Shown: piece after piece, positions 13,930 to 27,900 of the stretch | How the letters are laid out: every line of letters begins with the position of its first letter | Numbering within the stretch: the stretch's first letter is position 1 | Source of the DNA: Dallia pectoralis | Lineage: Eukaryota; Chordata; Actinopteri; Esociformes; Umbridae | Length of the DNA: 64,000 nt | Reading direction: 5' to 3' | Assembly (NCBI GenBank): GCA_029465975.1 | Contig: CM055728.1 | Span: 21,491,133-21,555,132 of the forward strand | Notes under the pieces: generated by a model | Database searches by the model: none | The model's input: the letters and a program-made list of their open reading frames with translations, nothing else | What the model was told of the DNA's origin: nothing | Program-made: the position numbers and the translations under genes

Positions 13930-14962
13930 GTAGCACCTGTGAGCTAACCTGTCAGCGGGCACACACTGGAAGTGGGCCTGTAGCACCTGTGAGCTAACCT
14001 GTCAGCGGGCACACACTGGAAGTGGACCCGTAGCACCTGTGAGCTAACCTGTCAGCGGGCACCCACTGGAAGTGGCCAGTAGCACCTGTGAGCTAACCTG
14101 TCAGCGGGCACCCACTGGAAGTGGACCCGTAGCACCTGTGAGCTAACCTTTCAGCGGGCACACACTGGAAGTGGGCCTGTAGCACCTGTGAGCTAACCTG
14201 TCAGCGGGCACACACTGGAAGTGGGCCCGTAGCACCTGTGAGCTAACCTGTCAGCGGGGACACACTGGAAGTGGACCCGTAGCACCTGTGAGCTAACCTT
14301 TCAGCGGGCACACACTGGAAGTGGGCCTGTAGCACCTGTGAGCTAACCTGTCAGCGGGCACACACTGGAAGTGGACCCGTAGCACCTGTGAGCTAACCTG
14401 TCAGCGGGCACACACTGGAAGTGGGCCCGTAGCACCTGTGAGCTAGCCTGTCAGCGGGCACACACTGGAAGTGGACCCGTAGCACCTGTGAATTAACCTG
14501 TCAGCGGGCACACACTGGAAGTGGCCAGTAGCACCTGTGAGCTAACCTGTCAGCGGGCACACACTGGAAGTGGACCCGTAGCACCTGTGAGCTAACCTGT
14601 CAGCGGGCACACACTGGAAGTGGGCCCGTAGCACCTGTGAGCTAACCTGTCAGCGGGCACACACTGGAAGTGGCCAGTAGCACCTGTGAGCTAACCTGTC
14701 AGCGGGCACTCACTGGAAGTGGACCCGTAGCACCTGTGAGCTAACCTGTCAGCGGGCACACACTGAAAGTGGGCCCGTAGCACCTGTGAGCTAACCTGTC
14801 AGCGGGCACACACTGGAAGTGGCCAGTAGCACCTGTGAGCTAACCTGTCAGCGGGCACACACTGGAAGTGGACTCGTAGCACCTGTGAGCTAACCTGTCA
14901 GCGGGCACCCACTGGAAGTGGCCCCGTAGCACCTATGAGCTAACCTGTCAGCGGGCACACAT
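13930..14962. repeat. 50-bp minisatellite, about 21 copies
   Basis: The unit GTAGCACCTGTGAGCTAACC then TGTCAGCGGGCACACACTGG and AAGTGGGCCC repeats at 50 bp, with 48-bp variants in which the last part is shortened to GGCCA. Three endings (GGGCCT/C, GGACCC, GGCCA) alternate in a recurring order, so larger blocks were probably duplicated together. Each copy has the E-box CACCTG. Confidence 0.97.
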
Positions 14963-15332
14963 TCTCGGCCCTTGATAATATTTGTTACTTTATATTTCTG
15001 CAGCGTTTACTTTCACAACCTATTAGTATCGGTGCTGGGGCGCTGCTTTGTGTTCGGATCCATCGTGTGGCACCGGCAGCCATTTCCAGAACCAGAGAGC
15101 ATTATTCCTCCATTGATTGCACAGGGGGTTTGTCTTTGTATCGGGTCGGGAGAGGCGAGATCATTAGCAAGCACATGGACTCTGTGGCCTTTCGGCATGA
15201 AAGAAAGCATTGGCTTGTTTAGTATCCATTGAACGTATGCCGGTGCTCATTCACTTTCGCTCCATGGCTCAATACCAATGCACCTATGACAGGGAAAGGT
15301 GGTGCGGGGCTGCTCTATCTGGTGGATTGTTT

Positions 15333-15432
<100 letters not shown>

Positions 15433-15798
15433 TAACAAGCACAATAAGGAATCGTCATAATGGGATTTGGTCACATGAATTCGATTGATTGAATTTAAAT
15501 GAAAATGCACCAGTTTCCTCCACGTTGTCTAATGCAGTGAGGAACTGTCTAGGGCATAATACAACTCTAGAGAAGACCTAATGATTGATACAAATGTGCG
15601 TTTATAGATTTATGTATATAGATATATCCGTATACTACATATATTATCTTCACACTGTATTATGAGAAATTTATCTTTTTTTGTCTGTTAGGCATTTTGA
15701 AAAACCGTTTTATGTAAGACTTGTAAGAGAATATAAACAAAGTTTGATTTAATGCTGACATGTCTTTTCTCTGACGCTTTTCTGTCATTTAATTGCAG

Positions 15799-15934
15799 GA
15801 GGTGTGTGCATCTCTCAGTCGGCAAAGATTCCCCGAGAACCGAAGCCTGGAGAATTTGACAAGGTCATCCGTAGACTGTCAGAGAACCCCAATGCCCGCG
15901 TTGTAATTCTCTTCGCCAACGAGGATGACATCAG
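15799..15934 (+). CDS. grm4: grm4 exon: Venus-flytrap domain, residues about 246-291
   Basis: The exon is 136 nt, preceded by a pyrimidine-rich tract ending TTAATTGCAG and followed by GTAAGC. It enters in phase 1 and leaves in phase 2. The translation begins GVCISQSAKIPREP and ends LFANEDDIR. That matches the group III receptor stretch that follows the glycine pair before the second lobe of the ligand-binding domain. The upstream exon, which should end with one base of a glycine codon, is not in the window, so this is the first exon that can be placed. Confidence 0.93.
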
Positions 15935-18900
15935 GTAAGCGGACTGACGACGTTTCTGTTCACTGACACAACATGCGTCATGTCTTCCCATTGGTTTCCA
16001 TGGTTATGCGCTATAGTGTAATGGCCCTAAAGTCGTATATGTATTGATATTGTATCTCCAACTGAACTCCAATGTGAACTCCAGCAGTGACAAATGTGTT
16101 TCGATTAGATGTCCATAGTGAAGGAGATATGTGCTACAGAACAATTGAAACTACAGTAAAGCATTCAGATGCTTGATTCACACAGGCCACAGAGTCCCTG
16201 GGCTCGCTCGTTTCTTCTAACCTGAAATGTACACAGTGTATTTCAAGTGTTCAGCCGTTATTCGTTTCCTCTCTTTGCCGGCCGTATGATTAAACGCGTG
16301 TGAGGACTGAGGAGCGTGGGGCTGTGTTGGGGCTTTTATGTGGTACAGCACTATTGCACATTCCACACCTGCCTGCATTAAATGCATAGCATCATTTATG
16401 GGTTTGTCTTACCTATTGTAATGTTTGAACTGTATTCTCAGCCTATCAAAGCATGCTGTATATTCATAACCACAGCATATCACTACCTTAAAGGTTCTCC
16501 ACTCCAGCTCACCAGACCCAAAATACTGCTAGTTTTCATTTTAGCCTTCTAAATGTTGACTAATTGACTTTTGTCCCCCGCCCCTAGCTGCTCTCAGGGA
16601 CCCTTTAAATACCTCCCGTGAAGTGGTCCCAAGAGGAGAAAGATATGGGGGGTGGGGGGGCAGAATGATGGGCGGTGCCGGGCCATAATTATTCCAGAAG
16701 CTACCGGCTGTTTCAGTTGGGGGTGTTGGTAGGTTGCTAATTTGTTGGAGAGCAGCGTGTTTGCCTCACAGAATACAAACTACTAAGAATACAGATATGG
16801 CTTTTGAATTCAATTTTAAAACTCAATAAACTTCCTATGGTATATTGTGTCTCCGCTCTCAGAGGAAAGAGACCACATATGCAGGCATTTTGAAATTCAA
16901 CGCAATAAACGGTAATACGCTTAAAAGACAAATCGAATTAGCCGAATTAAATAACACAAACAAACCGACGTCGGAAGTATCAAAAATCAATGTGTTAGTC
17001 TAACAAAAGTTACCCTCAAATTCCTTTACCCATTCCAGTCCTATTGCTCAACCCCACCTCCCGCCTCTCTCTCATACACACAGTCGCACATACACAGATA
17101 TTTTTCATAACTCGTAAGACGTAGCACAGACCACATCGGGGTGCATTGTTAGATTAGACATTACAAATCCAACTTTTAAAAGCATTATTCATTTATTGTA
17201 AAGTAAACTAGCACAGTAAATCAATTCTGTTGCCTGATTTTTCTAAGCGGCAAATGTTGTGGTTGATGTTGTGGTGTCTGTTGTAGTGATTCAAGTCCGA
17301 ACAGTTATTAAGTAAATGTGATTTTTCAGAACTTTTCCTGAAACCATTTATAACGTAGTATTTACGTTATTTATTACATAGGTTGTTCTTCTTTATTAGC
17401 CAAGTCGACTGTTTTGAAAGGCAAGACCATGGTTTGATTTTCTTCATAGTTTGGACAAGATCCAACACTTCCTACCTAAAGCATTTTTTCCACAAGTCAA
17501 AGACATATGTCCTATGAGACGTGTCCACACAAATCACTACTCCAAAAAGATGACAGTCTAGATGTGCCATCTAGAAATAATCCATTGATAAAGGTTTGAT
17601 AAGATTCATACCACCATAGATGTGCACATGCCACCGTGGGAATATTACCATTATTTGACAGTACCAGATGAGTCATTGCGTTTTACAAAGTCTAGAGACA
17701 ACGTTATAATACAAACCATTTTTTTCAGCCCTAGTTTCTGGATGTGAAAATGAGTCATTTGGTAATTTAGCCGAGAAACAATACTGTAATAAAAACATGT
17801 TTCAATTGTATGTCAGTGCCTCAGTACCCAAGCTTAAAGGAAATCAATTTTATAGCCAGTTGTCTTCTGAGCTCCTTCTGAGGATCCTTCATCAGAATTT
17901 AACATTAGCTGGAAAACTTTGCAATTTTAAAATACCTTTGGTGCTCACAAAAATATGGTGCTGTGCTGAGCCACTATTGCTATGTGTTTCTAAAAATAGT
18001 CTAAATAGAAATGGTCAGTTATATTTTACCCTGTGCCACCTACAAACAAATGACTGCCACATACAATGACTGCCACATACAAGTTAGCTAATAAAGCACA
18101 GGTCAGCAACAATAGAATATCTTGAAAGATCATTGATTTTTACATAGTATATTATATATTTTTTTTCGTTTTATTTATTTTGTATGTTTCTGGTAAAAAC
18201 ACAATGTTGTCTAATCTTAGGTTCTGAGGTAACATGTCAGTAATCTAGTTAACTAAGACAAATTACAATCAGCCGTAATTGTGTTACAGAACGCAGTGTC
18301 GTTCTACTGGGTGTTGGTGGCTGAACATTTCTTTCTGTAAATACAATAGTCTGATTAACTGAACTCACTAAACTGATGAACTGAATTTACTCTAAGGAGC
18401 ACTCAAATACAGTGTGTCCCTGCATGTACGTAACAGACTATATCAATAGACAATAAACTCTTTAAAAATATATAATTCATGAGTTACCCTGAAAAACTTA
18501 GGGTGATGTGCAGTGTTGTTTTTGCGCCAAACATAACCTAACATAGTTTAACTTTGGTTTCTTCAGACCATAACACCTTTGCCCACACACTTTTGGTAGA
18601 CTTGTTGTTTGTTTATGCAAACTTAAGCTGGGCTTGGATGTTTTTCATTGTAAAAAAAAGGCTTCGTCTTGCCACCCTACCCCATAGCCCATACAAATGA
18701 AGAATACGGGAGATTGTTGTCACATGTAGCACACAGCCGGTATATGGCAGAAATTTCTGCAGTTCTTTTGATGTTGCTGTAGGCCTCTTGGAAGGCTTCC
18801 TGGCAAGTTTTCTTCTCGTCTTTTCATCAATTTCGGAGAGACGTACGGTTTTTGGTAATGTTTCTGTTGTGCCATACTTTCTCCACTTGCTGATGACTAC

Positions 18901-21900
18901 CTTTACTGTGTTCCATGATATGTTTTGGAAATACTTTTGTACTCTTCTCCTGACTGATATCTTTCAACAATGAGATCCCTCTGATGCTTTAGAAGCTCTC
19001 TACGGACCATGGCTTTTGCTCTGAGATGCAACTTGTCAGGACATTTCTACAGGAACAGCTGACCTTTATTTGTGATATATCAGAGTCACTTTAAATGATG
19101 GCAGGTGTGTAATGATTACTATTTAACATGAGTTTGAATGTGATTGGTTAATTCTGAACACAGCCACATCCCCAGTTATAAGAGGGTGTGCACACTAATG
19201 CAACCTGATTATTGTTTTATTTAAAAATGTTTCCCCACAAATATTTAATTTAGTTTTTCAATTGAATTGTTCATGTTATCGGTCACATTAAAGGTGGAAG
19301 TTCTGACATGATTTATCTTTCTCAATTTTTTTCACAAAAACCTGGTATCTTAGGGGTGTGTAGACTTTTGTTATATCCACTGTATGTACAAACAGAACTG
19401 TTCAAAATTTGGGGTCACATAGAAATTTTCTTGTTTTTAATGATGATATACAGTGTTGACAGTGTTAATGCCAGAAATTACTATTGTTTCTAGAAATGGC
19501 AGATACTTAACAGACTATTTACATAGGCGTCCAGAGTCCCATTATCAGCAACCAGCACTCCTCTGTTTTAATGGCAGGTTGTGTTTGCTAATTAAAGTTT
19601 ATCATTTTAACAGGCTAGTTGATCATTAGAAAACCCCTTTGCATTTATGTTAGCACAGCTGAAAACTATTGTGCTGATTAAAGAAGCAATAAAACTGGCT
19701 CTTGAACTAGTTCAGTATCTGGAGCATCAGCAATTGTGGGTTCGATTACTGGCCGGGATGCGATATCCTTCTAGGCAGAGTTGAAAAGAGAAAGTCATAT
19801 CTCAGACTGGCCAATAAAAAGTAAAGATTATGTTGGGCAAAAGAACACAGACAATTGACAGAGGAAGAAAAGGCCAGCATCCCGAAGTGACCTCTTCACT
19901 GTTGATGTTGAGACTGGTGCTTTGTGGGTATTATTTAATAATGTTATGAAGATGCCAGTTGAGGACCTGTATGTCATCTGTTTCTCAAACTAGGCACTCT
20001 GTGTATGTATGTATTTGTCCTCTTGCTCAATTGTGCACCGGGGCATCCCAGGTCTCTTTCTATTTTGTCTAGAGACAATTTTCACTATTCTGCAAAGAAG
20101 TAGTACACATTGTTGTATGAGAAGGTCGGTTTTCCTGACAATGTCATACATTAGCAATGTCTGCACTGTATTTTTTTATCAATTTGATGTTAAATACTGG
20201 ACTCAAAATGTGCTTTTCTTTCAAGAACTAGGACAACAAGGACATTTCTAATTTGCCCCAAACTTTTAAATGTAGTGTATGTATGTATCCTTGTGTCTAT
20301 GTATGGGTAATCTGTCTGTTAAGCTTATTTTGTATTATACGAGGAACATGCCCACTTGAGCCTTTAACCCCTAGCTTTACCCCCTGGCCGTGAGCTGCAA
20401 AATGGGGCCATTAAATGCAGTTTGGCTATGACCCCTAACTAAGTCACACCTGTCTTCAATTTTGGCTCGTTAGACTGAAGATAAAAGAGCCCCAGAAAAG
20501 CAGATATGGGCAGCGAAGAAAGTAAAGTATAGGGTGTGCTTACAGAACTGCTAGGGCCCTGAACACTGGTAATGTGTCTGTTCTGTGTGTGTCTATTGCT
20601 GGTACAGTATTTTATGGATGCGTGTTAACACGGCTCTCTCTTAAGAGATTTGATGTTCCTGCATACTTATTTGTTAAATAAAATACAAATAAAATAAAAT
20701 AGACATTTGTGACAAAAAAGCTAACTGACATTGAAGGACAAACCTTTATGTGCCCCTGAAAGGATGCAAAATAAGATTCATATGACCCAAAGTTTCCATA
20801 GTACACTGTTGATCGAAATATCTGTTTATACAGTATGACACCTTCTGGATACAGCGGTTATAAACGGCGCAGTTAACTGCTTGTCTGTAGCTCTTCCTCA
20901 TTGCTGGAGTAACATTATGGCCATAGAAAAGGCTGGATTTGTTTTAGACATTATTTTCTCCTCTAAAGCCTCATATGAAAGCCGGAGCTTAACGTGTTAA
21001 TTGAATAAGGTTGAGGGGAAATGTAATTACAACTCAAACATGCATTATTCTCAGTGTCTCACACTTTAGGTTGAGTGTAGTTTATTGTGTCGGGTTAGCA
21101 GAGTGACTCTGTAGACACTGTGTTGTTATGCTACCTAGCTTTTATAGCGACTGTGTTTCTATTACTGTGGTCCCAGGTGCAGCAGACGAAGTGATTAATA
21201 CAGAGCCTGGTGGAACAGCAGGGACACCGGCTGGCTAATCATGGCTGCTTCCTAATCTGTTCCATTAACAGGGAGGGACCAACTCTGGGCTAAAATGCCT
21301 GCGCTGGCATACCGAGATCGGTATTCGCTAGGTGCCCTCTGTCTCAGGCGAAAAAAAGTGGCACCAAGTGGTTGTTTTCTAACAGGATCCTGGGAGAGGA
21401 CTTCAACTGCTGCGCGGGCTTCTGTCTAAGTCTAGATGACTTATAAAGAGTATGGCTAGGAGAATTACCTTAATAAGTATTAAGAATTATACACAGTATC
21501 ACTGAAATGTATACGGAAAAACATGATGGGTTCACACAAATTATCAATGAGATTTTTGATATTGCCGAATTCATTTGTTTTACCGGCGGTACTTGAAACA
21601 TATGTTTATTATTGATGTTCAGAAATGAAATATAAATGTACAGCCTCAGTTATTACTACATAATACTTTAAACGTGCTCGCAAATCCTTGGGCAATTAAT
21701 ACCAGGTGTGTTGTAACCGTCAGTTATTATTCAACACTTTATTACTGGCAGTTTGGCCCAATCTAAACTGCAAATCGCTCCAGTTCTGCGATGTTTGAGG
21801 GGTTCCCTGCCTACGCTGCAGATTTTAGCTTTCCCAGTAGGCTTATTCGATGGAATTAAAATCTGGACTCATTGCTGGCATCTACAGAAGGGCGTTTCCT

Positions 21901-24900
21901 CTTTTGCCATTATTGAGTGCTTTTTATGTTCTGCGTTGTTGTCCTGCTGTAAGACCACAGCCTTCAACAGAGACCCTGTTTCTAGACACCAGGTTGAACA
22001 TTGCACTTTCACATGTTGCCCAGTATGAGAGACAGTGAAGCAACACCGCTGTGTTATGGAAACACCTCCAGATTTGACTGTGTGTATTGGGGTGTGCTTC
22101 ACTTCAGTCATCGGGTGTAAACGTACAGTAAAACATATCAATTACAGTGAACATCCCAATGAAGCTCATCTGCATTCTCCTTGTCCTCCCCTTGGACCTG
22201 TCTGCAGATCAGCTTCATAACCAACTGCAGTGGAAAACACTTAACTATGATTTCTGGCACACTTGAGAAGTGTGTTCTTCACAGATGAGTACTCGTTTCG
22301 ACCGCAAATCACAGCGTTTGACATTGTGTGTGGCCAGTTGGAATGCTTCTGTTTGTTTTAATGTTTTTTTTGGGGGGGGGGTGGGGGTAAAGGGAGAAAA
22401 TAAATAAAATCACTTACATTTCGTAGTGGTCTTTTCAATGTTCCTTGTGTGTGTTTAATAAAAATGTTGATTTAAAAATAAATGTTAATATTCTCGTCCA
22501 ACAGGCGACTTCTACAATCAGCTAAGAAAGCCAACAAGACAGGACATTTCATCTGGGTTGGCGCAGATAGTTGGGGGTCAAAAATTTCCCCCATCCTTCA
22601 TCAGGAAGAGATGGCCGAAGGAGCCGTGACCATCTTACCCAAACGCCAGGCCATCCGAGGTACGGTTTGATATACAGTAGTCAGAAATACATATGTGGTG
22701 GAGGAAACATGTTCATAGTCCAAAACACAATGTTGTTTAGTAGGTAGCTCTAAATTCAACTGTGGCTCTTACTGGTTCTTCCAGGGTTTGATCGCTACTT
22801 CACCAGTCGAACATTGGACAACAACAGAAGGAATATTTGGTTTGCAGAGTTCTGGGAAAACAACTTCCAGTGCAAACTCAGCCGGCACGCTCTGAAGAAA
22901 GGATCTGGCATTAAAAAGTGCACAAGTAAGAAGGGCTTTCCTTATTCTAGTACTATACTCATTGACTCAGATAAAAACCTGTTCCCAAATCTTCCTCCAT
23001 GTTTCCTAGACATGTTTAACAGTACAAATGGAAAAACCTGCAAGACAATATTATGATGAATGCTCCGTTAGGTCACTGGGATAAATGGGAGGAGTTATGT
23101 CTCAATTTAGGGTTTTCTTACCCGTATAATAATGAAATATAGTTAAGTTACTTTCAGAAAATTATCAAATGCAATTTTTGTCATATCCTAGAAATTAGGA
23201 TAAAAAGTCAGATATAAACAGAATATGGAATTTAGCACGTGAAAAAGATGGTCTGATGGCTCAGAAAATCCATTATAGCAAAGTTCACTCTTATTTCGTG
23301 TGCGTGTGTATGTATGCACAGTGTCTCACAAAAGTCAGTACACCCCTTTACATCGTAGCAAAGTGTCATGTCTTCAGCGTTGTCACATGAAAAGATATAA
23401 TCAAATATTTATATATATATATATATATAAGCACATATATGGTTGGATTATCTGGTTCCATTAGACATGATTAAATGTTCCCATTACTCCACGTTGCCAA
23501 ATTCAATATGCAATGCTGTACCACAGCAATCACCAAAACCTGGCCATTACACAAGTTGAAAACATAATGAATAGCAAATCCAATCAGCACATTAGAGACA
23601 CGCTCCCAGGTCATTAAAATCAGTAGGCACTCCAAGCCTGACTGTTTTTAATTTCCTTGTGTATGCAACACAATCTGCCGGATTCTTATCAGTCTAGACT
23701 GGAATTATACCTATTTTATTTGACACACACTGAATATATTTTCTAATTGATGTTAATCTAACCAGGTGATTAGCAGAGAATAGATCTGCCTCACGTACAG
23801 TATGGTAGTCATTACTTAACTTTAGGACCTCCTACACGAATCAATGTCCTGTCACGATATCAGGCAAGCATGAATTATTTTGGACTAGAGTGTTACCACA
23901 AAGTTCGTGGACATGTTGGCCTCCACTAAAAACATCACACCAGCATATTCTCAGAACCAATATTACTGCATTCAAAGGTTTTCACAATTGATATTAATCC
24001 AGAATTTCTTTCTGACCTGAATAACACGAAAGAGGACAATTGTAGCATGTCAATGTACATATATAAGCCTATAAGCAATATTTATTTGAGATGATTCGGA
24101 AAAATGGTTAGGAAATAATAAATAAATGAAATAGGTCAAGTGACGAGAATCAAAATGTCACCAGGGTCCTAAAGAAATCCAGGAGAGAATTTGTTTTACC
24201 AGTGTATTATTCTTAGTACAACATGAGCAAATAAATGTAAGGCCTCTCCAAACGTGCCTGTACCTTACGGATGCTCTCCAATAGATCCTCCTCATTTTAA
24301 AGAGAAAGGCAAGTATCCCCTTTGCGTACGCTGGTGCCTTTCATCAGTTGTCATGGTGGCAGCTCTTGAGTTATATTGCTGCAGATTTTTCCCCCTGCAG
24401 TGAGTTGCCCCAAGAGCACTGTAATTTGGTACAGGAAGGAGTTCTATCCACTACTCAGAAACACCATCACTATCATTTCTCTCTTCCCACGCTTTTTCTC
24501 TCCCAATTTCTTCCCGTTTCTTCCATCTCCTCTCTCCATACCATTCGCTGTATTATATTTGCGGGGTCATGTTTTGCAGTACCATTTCACTGACCCTCTG
24601 TAAAAGGATTCAGTTGGTCATATCCGTAACATGATTCGAAATAAATGACTAAATACTAGTTGCCAAATTATCAAATTTGAGGGATCTCTCGGCTACAGAT
24701 GTATTTGAGAAATGTTTCTTTGTTTTTGGCAAACTGCTCATTTAATGGTAAATATTGCCCTGTGGGCTTGTAAAGCACTCCATTACATTTCAACAGAAAC
24801 CTCAGACGTAGGTGGTTATGGGGTCTGATACCCAAGCATAACATGTCATCTTAATATCTTTCAGTTTTTATCGTATTTTTGAGGTACAGGGATAGTTTGA

Positions 24901-27900
24901 GTCTGGCTATAACACTTGTCTTTGCTTCACGTTCTCAATGGCACACGCTGTTTGTCTAGAACCACTTTGACCCAACACGCTGTTTGTCTGGAACCACTTT
25001 GACCCAACACGCTGTTTTATAGAACCACTTTGACCCAACACACTGTTTGTCTAGAACCACTTTAGAACCACTTTGACCCAACACGCTGTTTGTCTAGAAC
25101 CACTTTGACCCAACACACTGTTTGTCTAGAACCACTTTAGAACCACTTTGACCCAACACGCTGTTTGTCTAGAACCACTTTGACCCAACACGCTGTTTGT
25201 CTAGAACCACTTTGACCCAACACACTGTTTGTCTAGAACCACTTTGACCCAACACACTGTTTGTCTAGAACCACTTTAGAACCACTTTGACCCAACACGC
25301 TGTTTGTCTAGAACCACTTTGACCCAACACACTGTTTGTCTAGAACCACTTTAGAACCACTTTGACCCAACACGCTGTTTGTCTAGAACCACTTTGACCC
25401 AACACGCTGTTTGTCTAGAACCACTTTGACCCAACACGCTGTTTGTCTAGAACCACTTTGACCCAACACGCTGTTTGTCTAGAACCACTTTGACCCAACA
25501 CGCTGTTTGTCTAGAACCACTTTGACACAACACACTGTTTGTCTAGAACCACTTTAGAACCACTTTGACCCAACATGCTGTTTGTTGACAACCACTTTGA
25601 CCCAACACACTGTTTGTCTAGAACCACTTTAGAACCACTTTGGCCCCACACACTGTTTGTCTAGAACAACTTTGACCCCACATGCTGTTTGTCTAGAACC
25701 ACTTTGACCCAACACGCTGTTTGTCTAGAACCACTTTGACCCAACACACTGTTTGTCTAGAACCACTTTGACCCAACACGCTGTTTGTCTAGAACCACTT
25801 TGACCAAACACACTGTTTGTCTAGAACCACTTTGACCCAACACGCTGTTTGTCTAGAACCACTTTGACCCAACACGCTGTTTGTCTAGAACCACTTTGAC
25901 CCAACACGCTGTTTGTCTGGAACCACTTTGACCCAACACGCTGTTTGTCTAGAACCACTTTGACCCAACACGCTGTTTGTCTGGAACCACTTTGACCCAA
26001 CACGCTGTTTGTCTGGAACCACTTTGACCCAACACGCTGTTTGTCTAGAACCAGGACTCCAGGCACAGTGTCTTCCTTTCTACTATACATGATTGCCTCA
26101 TATGTCGCATGTGTGTTTAGTTTCTCTTAGTACCCAGATTGAAAGGTTCCATAATTTGGATTCATTAACCAGATTAACTGAGTAGATTAGGAGTTGTGTT
26201 AATTAATTGTAATAACCGCAGTTACATTCAATAACCCATATCACCAGTGGTATTAGGTTCCTCTTTATAGTATTGCTATAACGTTGTCTCCTGATTGTTA
26301 TATTGCACCGAATGTGTCACTGTACTATTGATCTTTAATGTCTTTATTGTATTGATAATGCAGCCACCCCCAAAAAAAACATTAATTATAAAATCTATAT
26401 ACCGTAATAATGAATCCACTTTTGGATGGATTTAAACATGCAGCCTGTTGGGCTTCCATCATGTTTAACCACAACCAGCCTGGCAACTATTTAGTCCAAC
26501 TGTGAATAGGCTTACAATTGCCCGTATCTCCCAGGTTGTGACAGTAACAGCCCTGGTCATGCTTCTTCATACTGTATGTATTCACGCTTCACAGATTACA
26601 GTAGTTTCATTGGAATGTATTTCTAGGACATACAGTGGATTTAGTTATAACTGGTCTCAGCAAATCGCCTCGCTACTGCTCTCTTGCCTGTGACCTAGAT
26701 TTGCATTGTGGGTCAGAGCACCTCAACCTGTAAACCCTGTACATCTCAATGTTTCCATGGCCAGATAGTGAAAAGACGTTCACAAGAGCGTGGCAGACAG
26801 GTCATGCCACCTAGCCAAGCCACTAAGCAATATTTCTCCACACGCTGATATTACAGTAGACGTGTCAGCCAGCCAAAGCAAACGCCCTGCCATCTGATTA
26901 GAAATACTACCTAGGCTGCAGTCATTTAACTAGATCAGAGGAAATTGCTCTTTGATGATTAAGTGATTTGAAAAATTCTAGGTAATTACATGCCGAGAGA
27001 CTGCCACTTTCAGAAATAAGCAGATCCATAGCAACTTGAGAAGACTCTCAGTGCCATCACATTCATTTGAGTGTGTGAAATTGCAAACTGAACAACGCAC
27101 TTGTAGCTATTAACAATGTTTAGAAAAAAGTGTAAAGCATACAAAACACCCGGTTAGGTTAACCCGGTGAAATACATTTGTCTCTCTGGCATTTGAACAG
27201 GCTTGTTGTGCATACTCACTCTACATACTGTATACAACATTCGAGAAAATATTTGCGGCGAGGTGTCAAACAACGAAGCATAACAATACAATTTTTCGAA
27301 ATCCAACATTTGGAACAGAAATCCAGATAAAACCCACTCAATCACGCATCGTCTCGACGTGAATATAACCACAGATCCTACATTATTATGCAGGTTAGCC
27401 TAAATGAAAAAACAAATTGTCTGTCACGGCTGTCTCCTGATACAGTGCCTGCGAGGGGAGACAAATTGTAGACAAACAAGCATCTCTTTTGTTAGCCGAT
27501 CCGTCTGCACAGTAATGTGGCGTGACATTTGTTGACATTTTTCCGGGGGGGTGTGTCTGCATGGCCAATAATAATGATTGTTCAACTGTCAATATGAGTT
27601 TTAAGGGTAAGGATCACACCGTAAAACCGCGGAGCTCTGTTTATTGTGTACAATACTGTGCTATTGTCACGCATGCAGTTAATCGCCCGGGGTTGGGCAT
27701 GTTACCTTCTAAATGTAATCTATTACAGTTCCTAGTTACATGTCCTGTTTTTCTTTGCCATGCCAGATGTGGGAGAGTTCAAACTTGTTTTCCTTCAAGC
27801 TCCTCTTGACGAGCTACTCTTATTACACTGCTTGCTCGACTAGAAAATGTTCGCTGGCGAACACGTGTTGAAGAGAAACTATTTCCCAGCTCAAAACCAC

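Larger units (their letters stand above)
15935..22504 (+). other. grm4: grm4 intron, 6570 bp
   Basis: This is a GT-AG intron in phase 2. Two abutting Tc1-derived remnants occupy about 18495-20282. The rest (15935-18494 and 20283-22504) shows no gene, array or element that I can support; short open frames there have no recognisable similarity. A run of ten G residues lies at about 22372-22381. Confidence 0.85.

Noticed and set aside
13930..14962. Regular repeats resembling a CRISPR array
   Set aside because: The units are contiguous tandem copies without unique spacers, in a vertebrate intron.
20360..20700. LTR-like stretch with GATAAAAGAGCC and AATAAA
   Set aside because: No TG...CA ends with matching 5-bp flanks could be found, and the signals are short enough to occur by chance.
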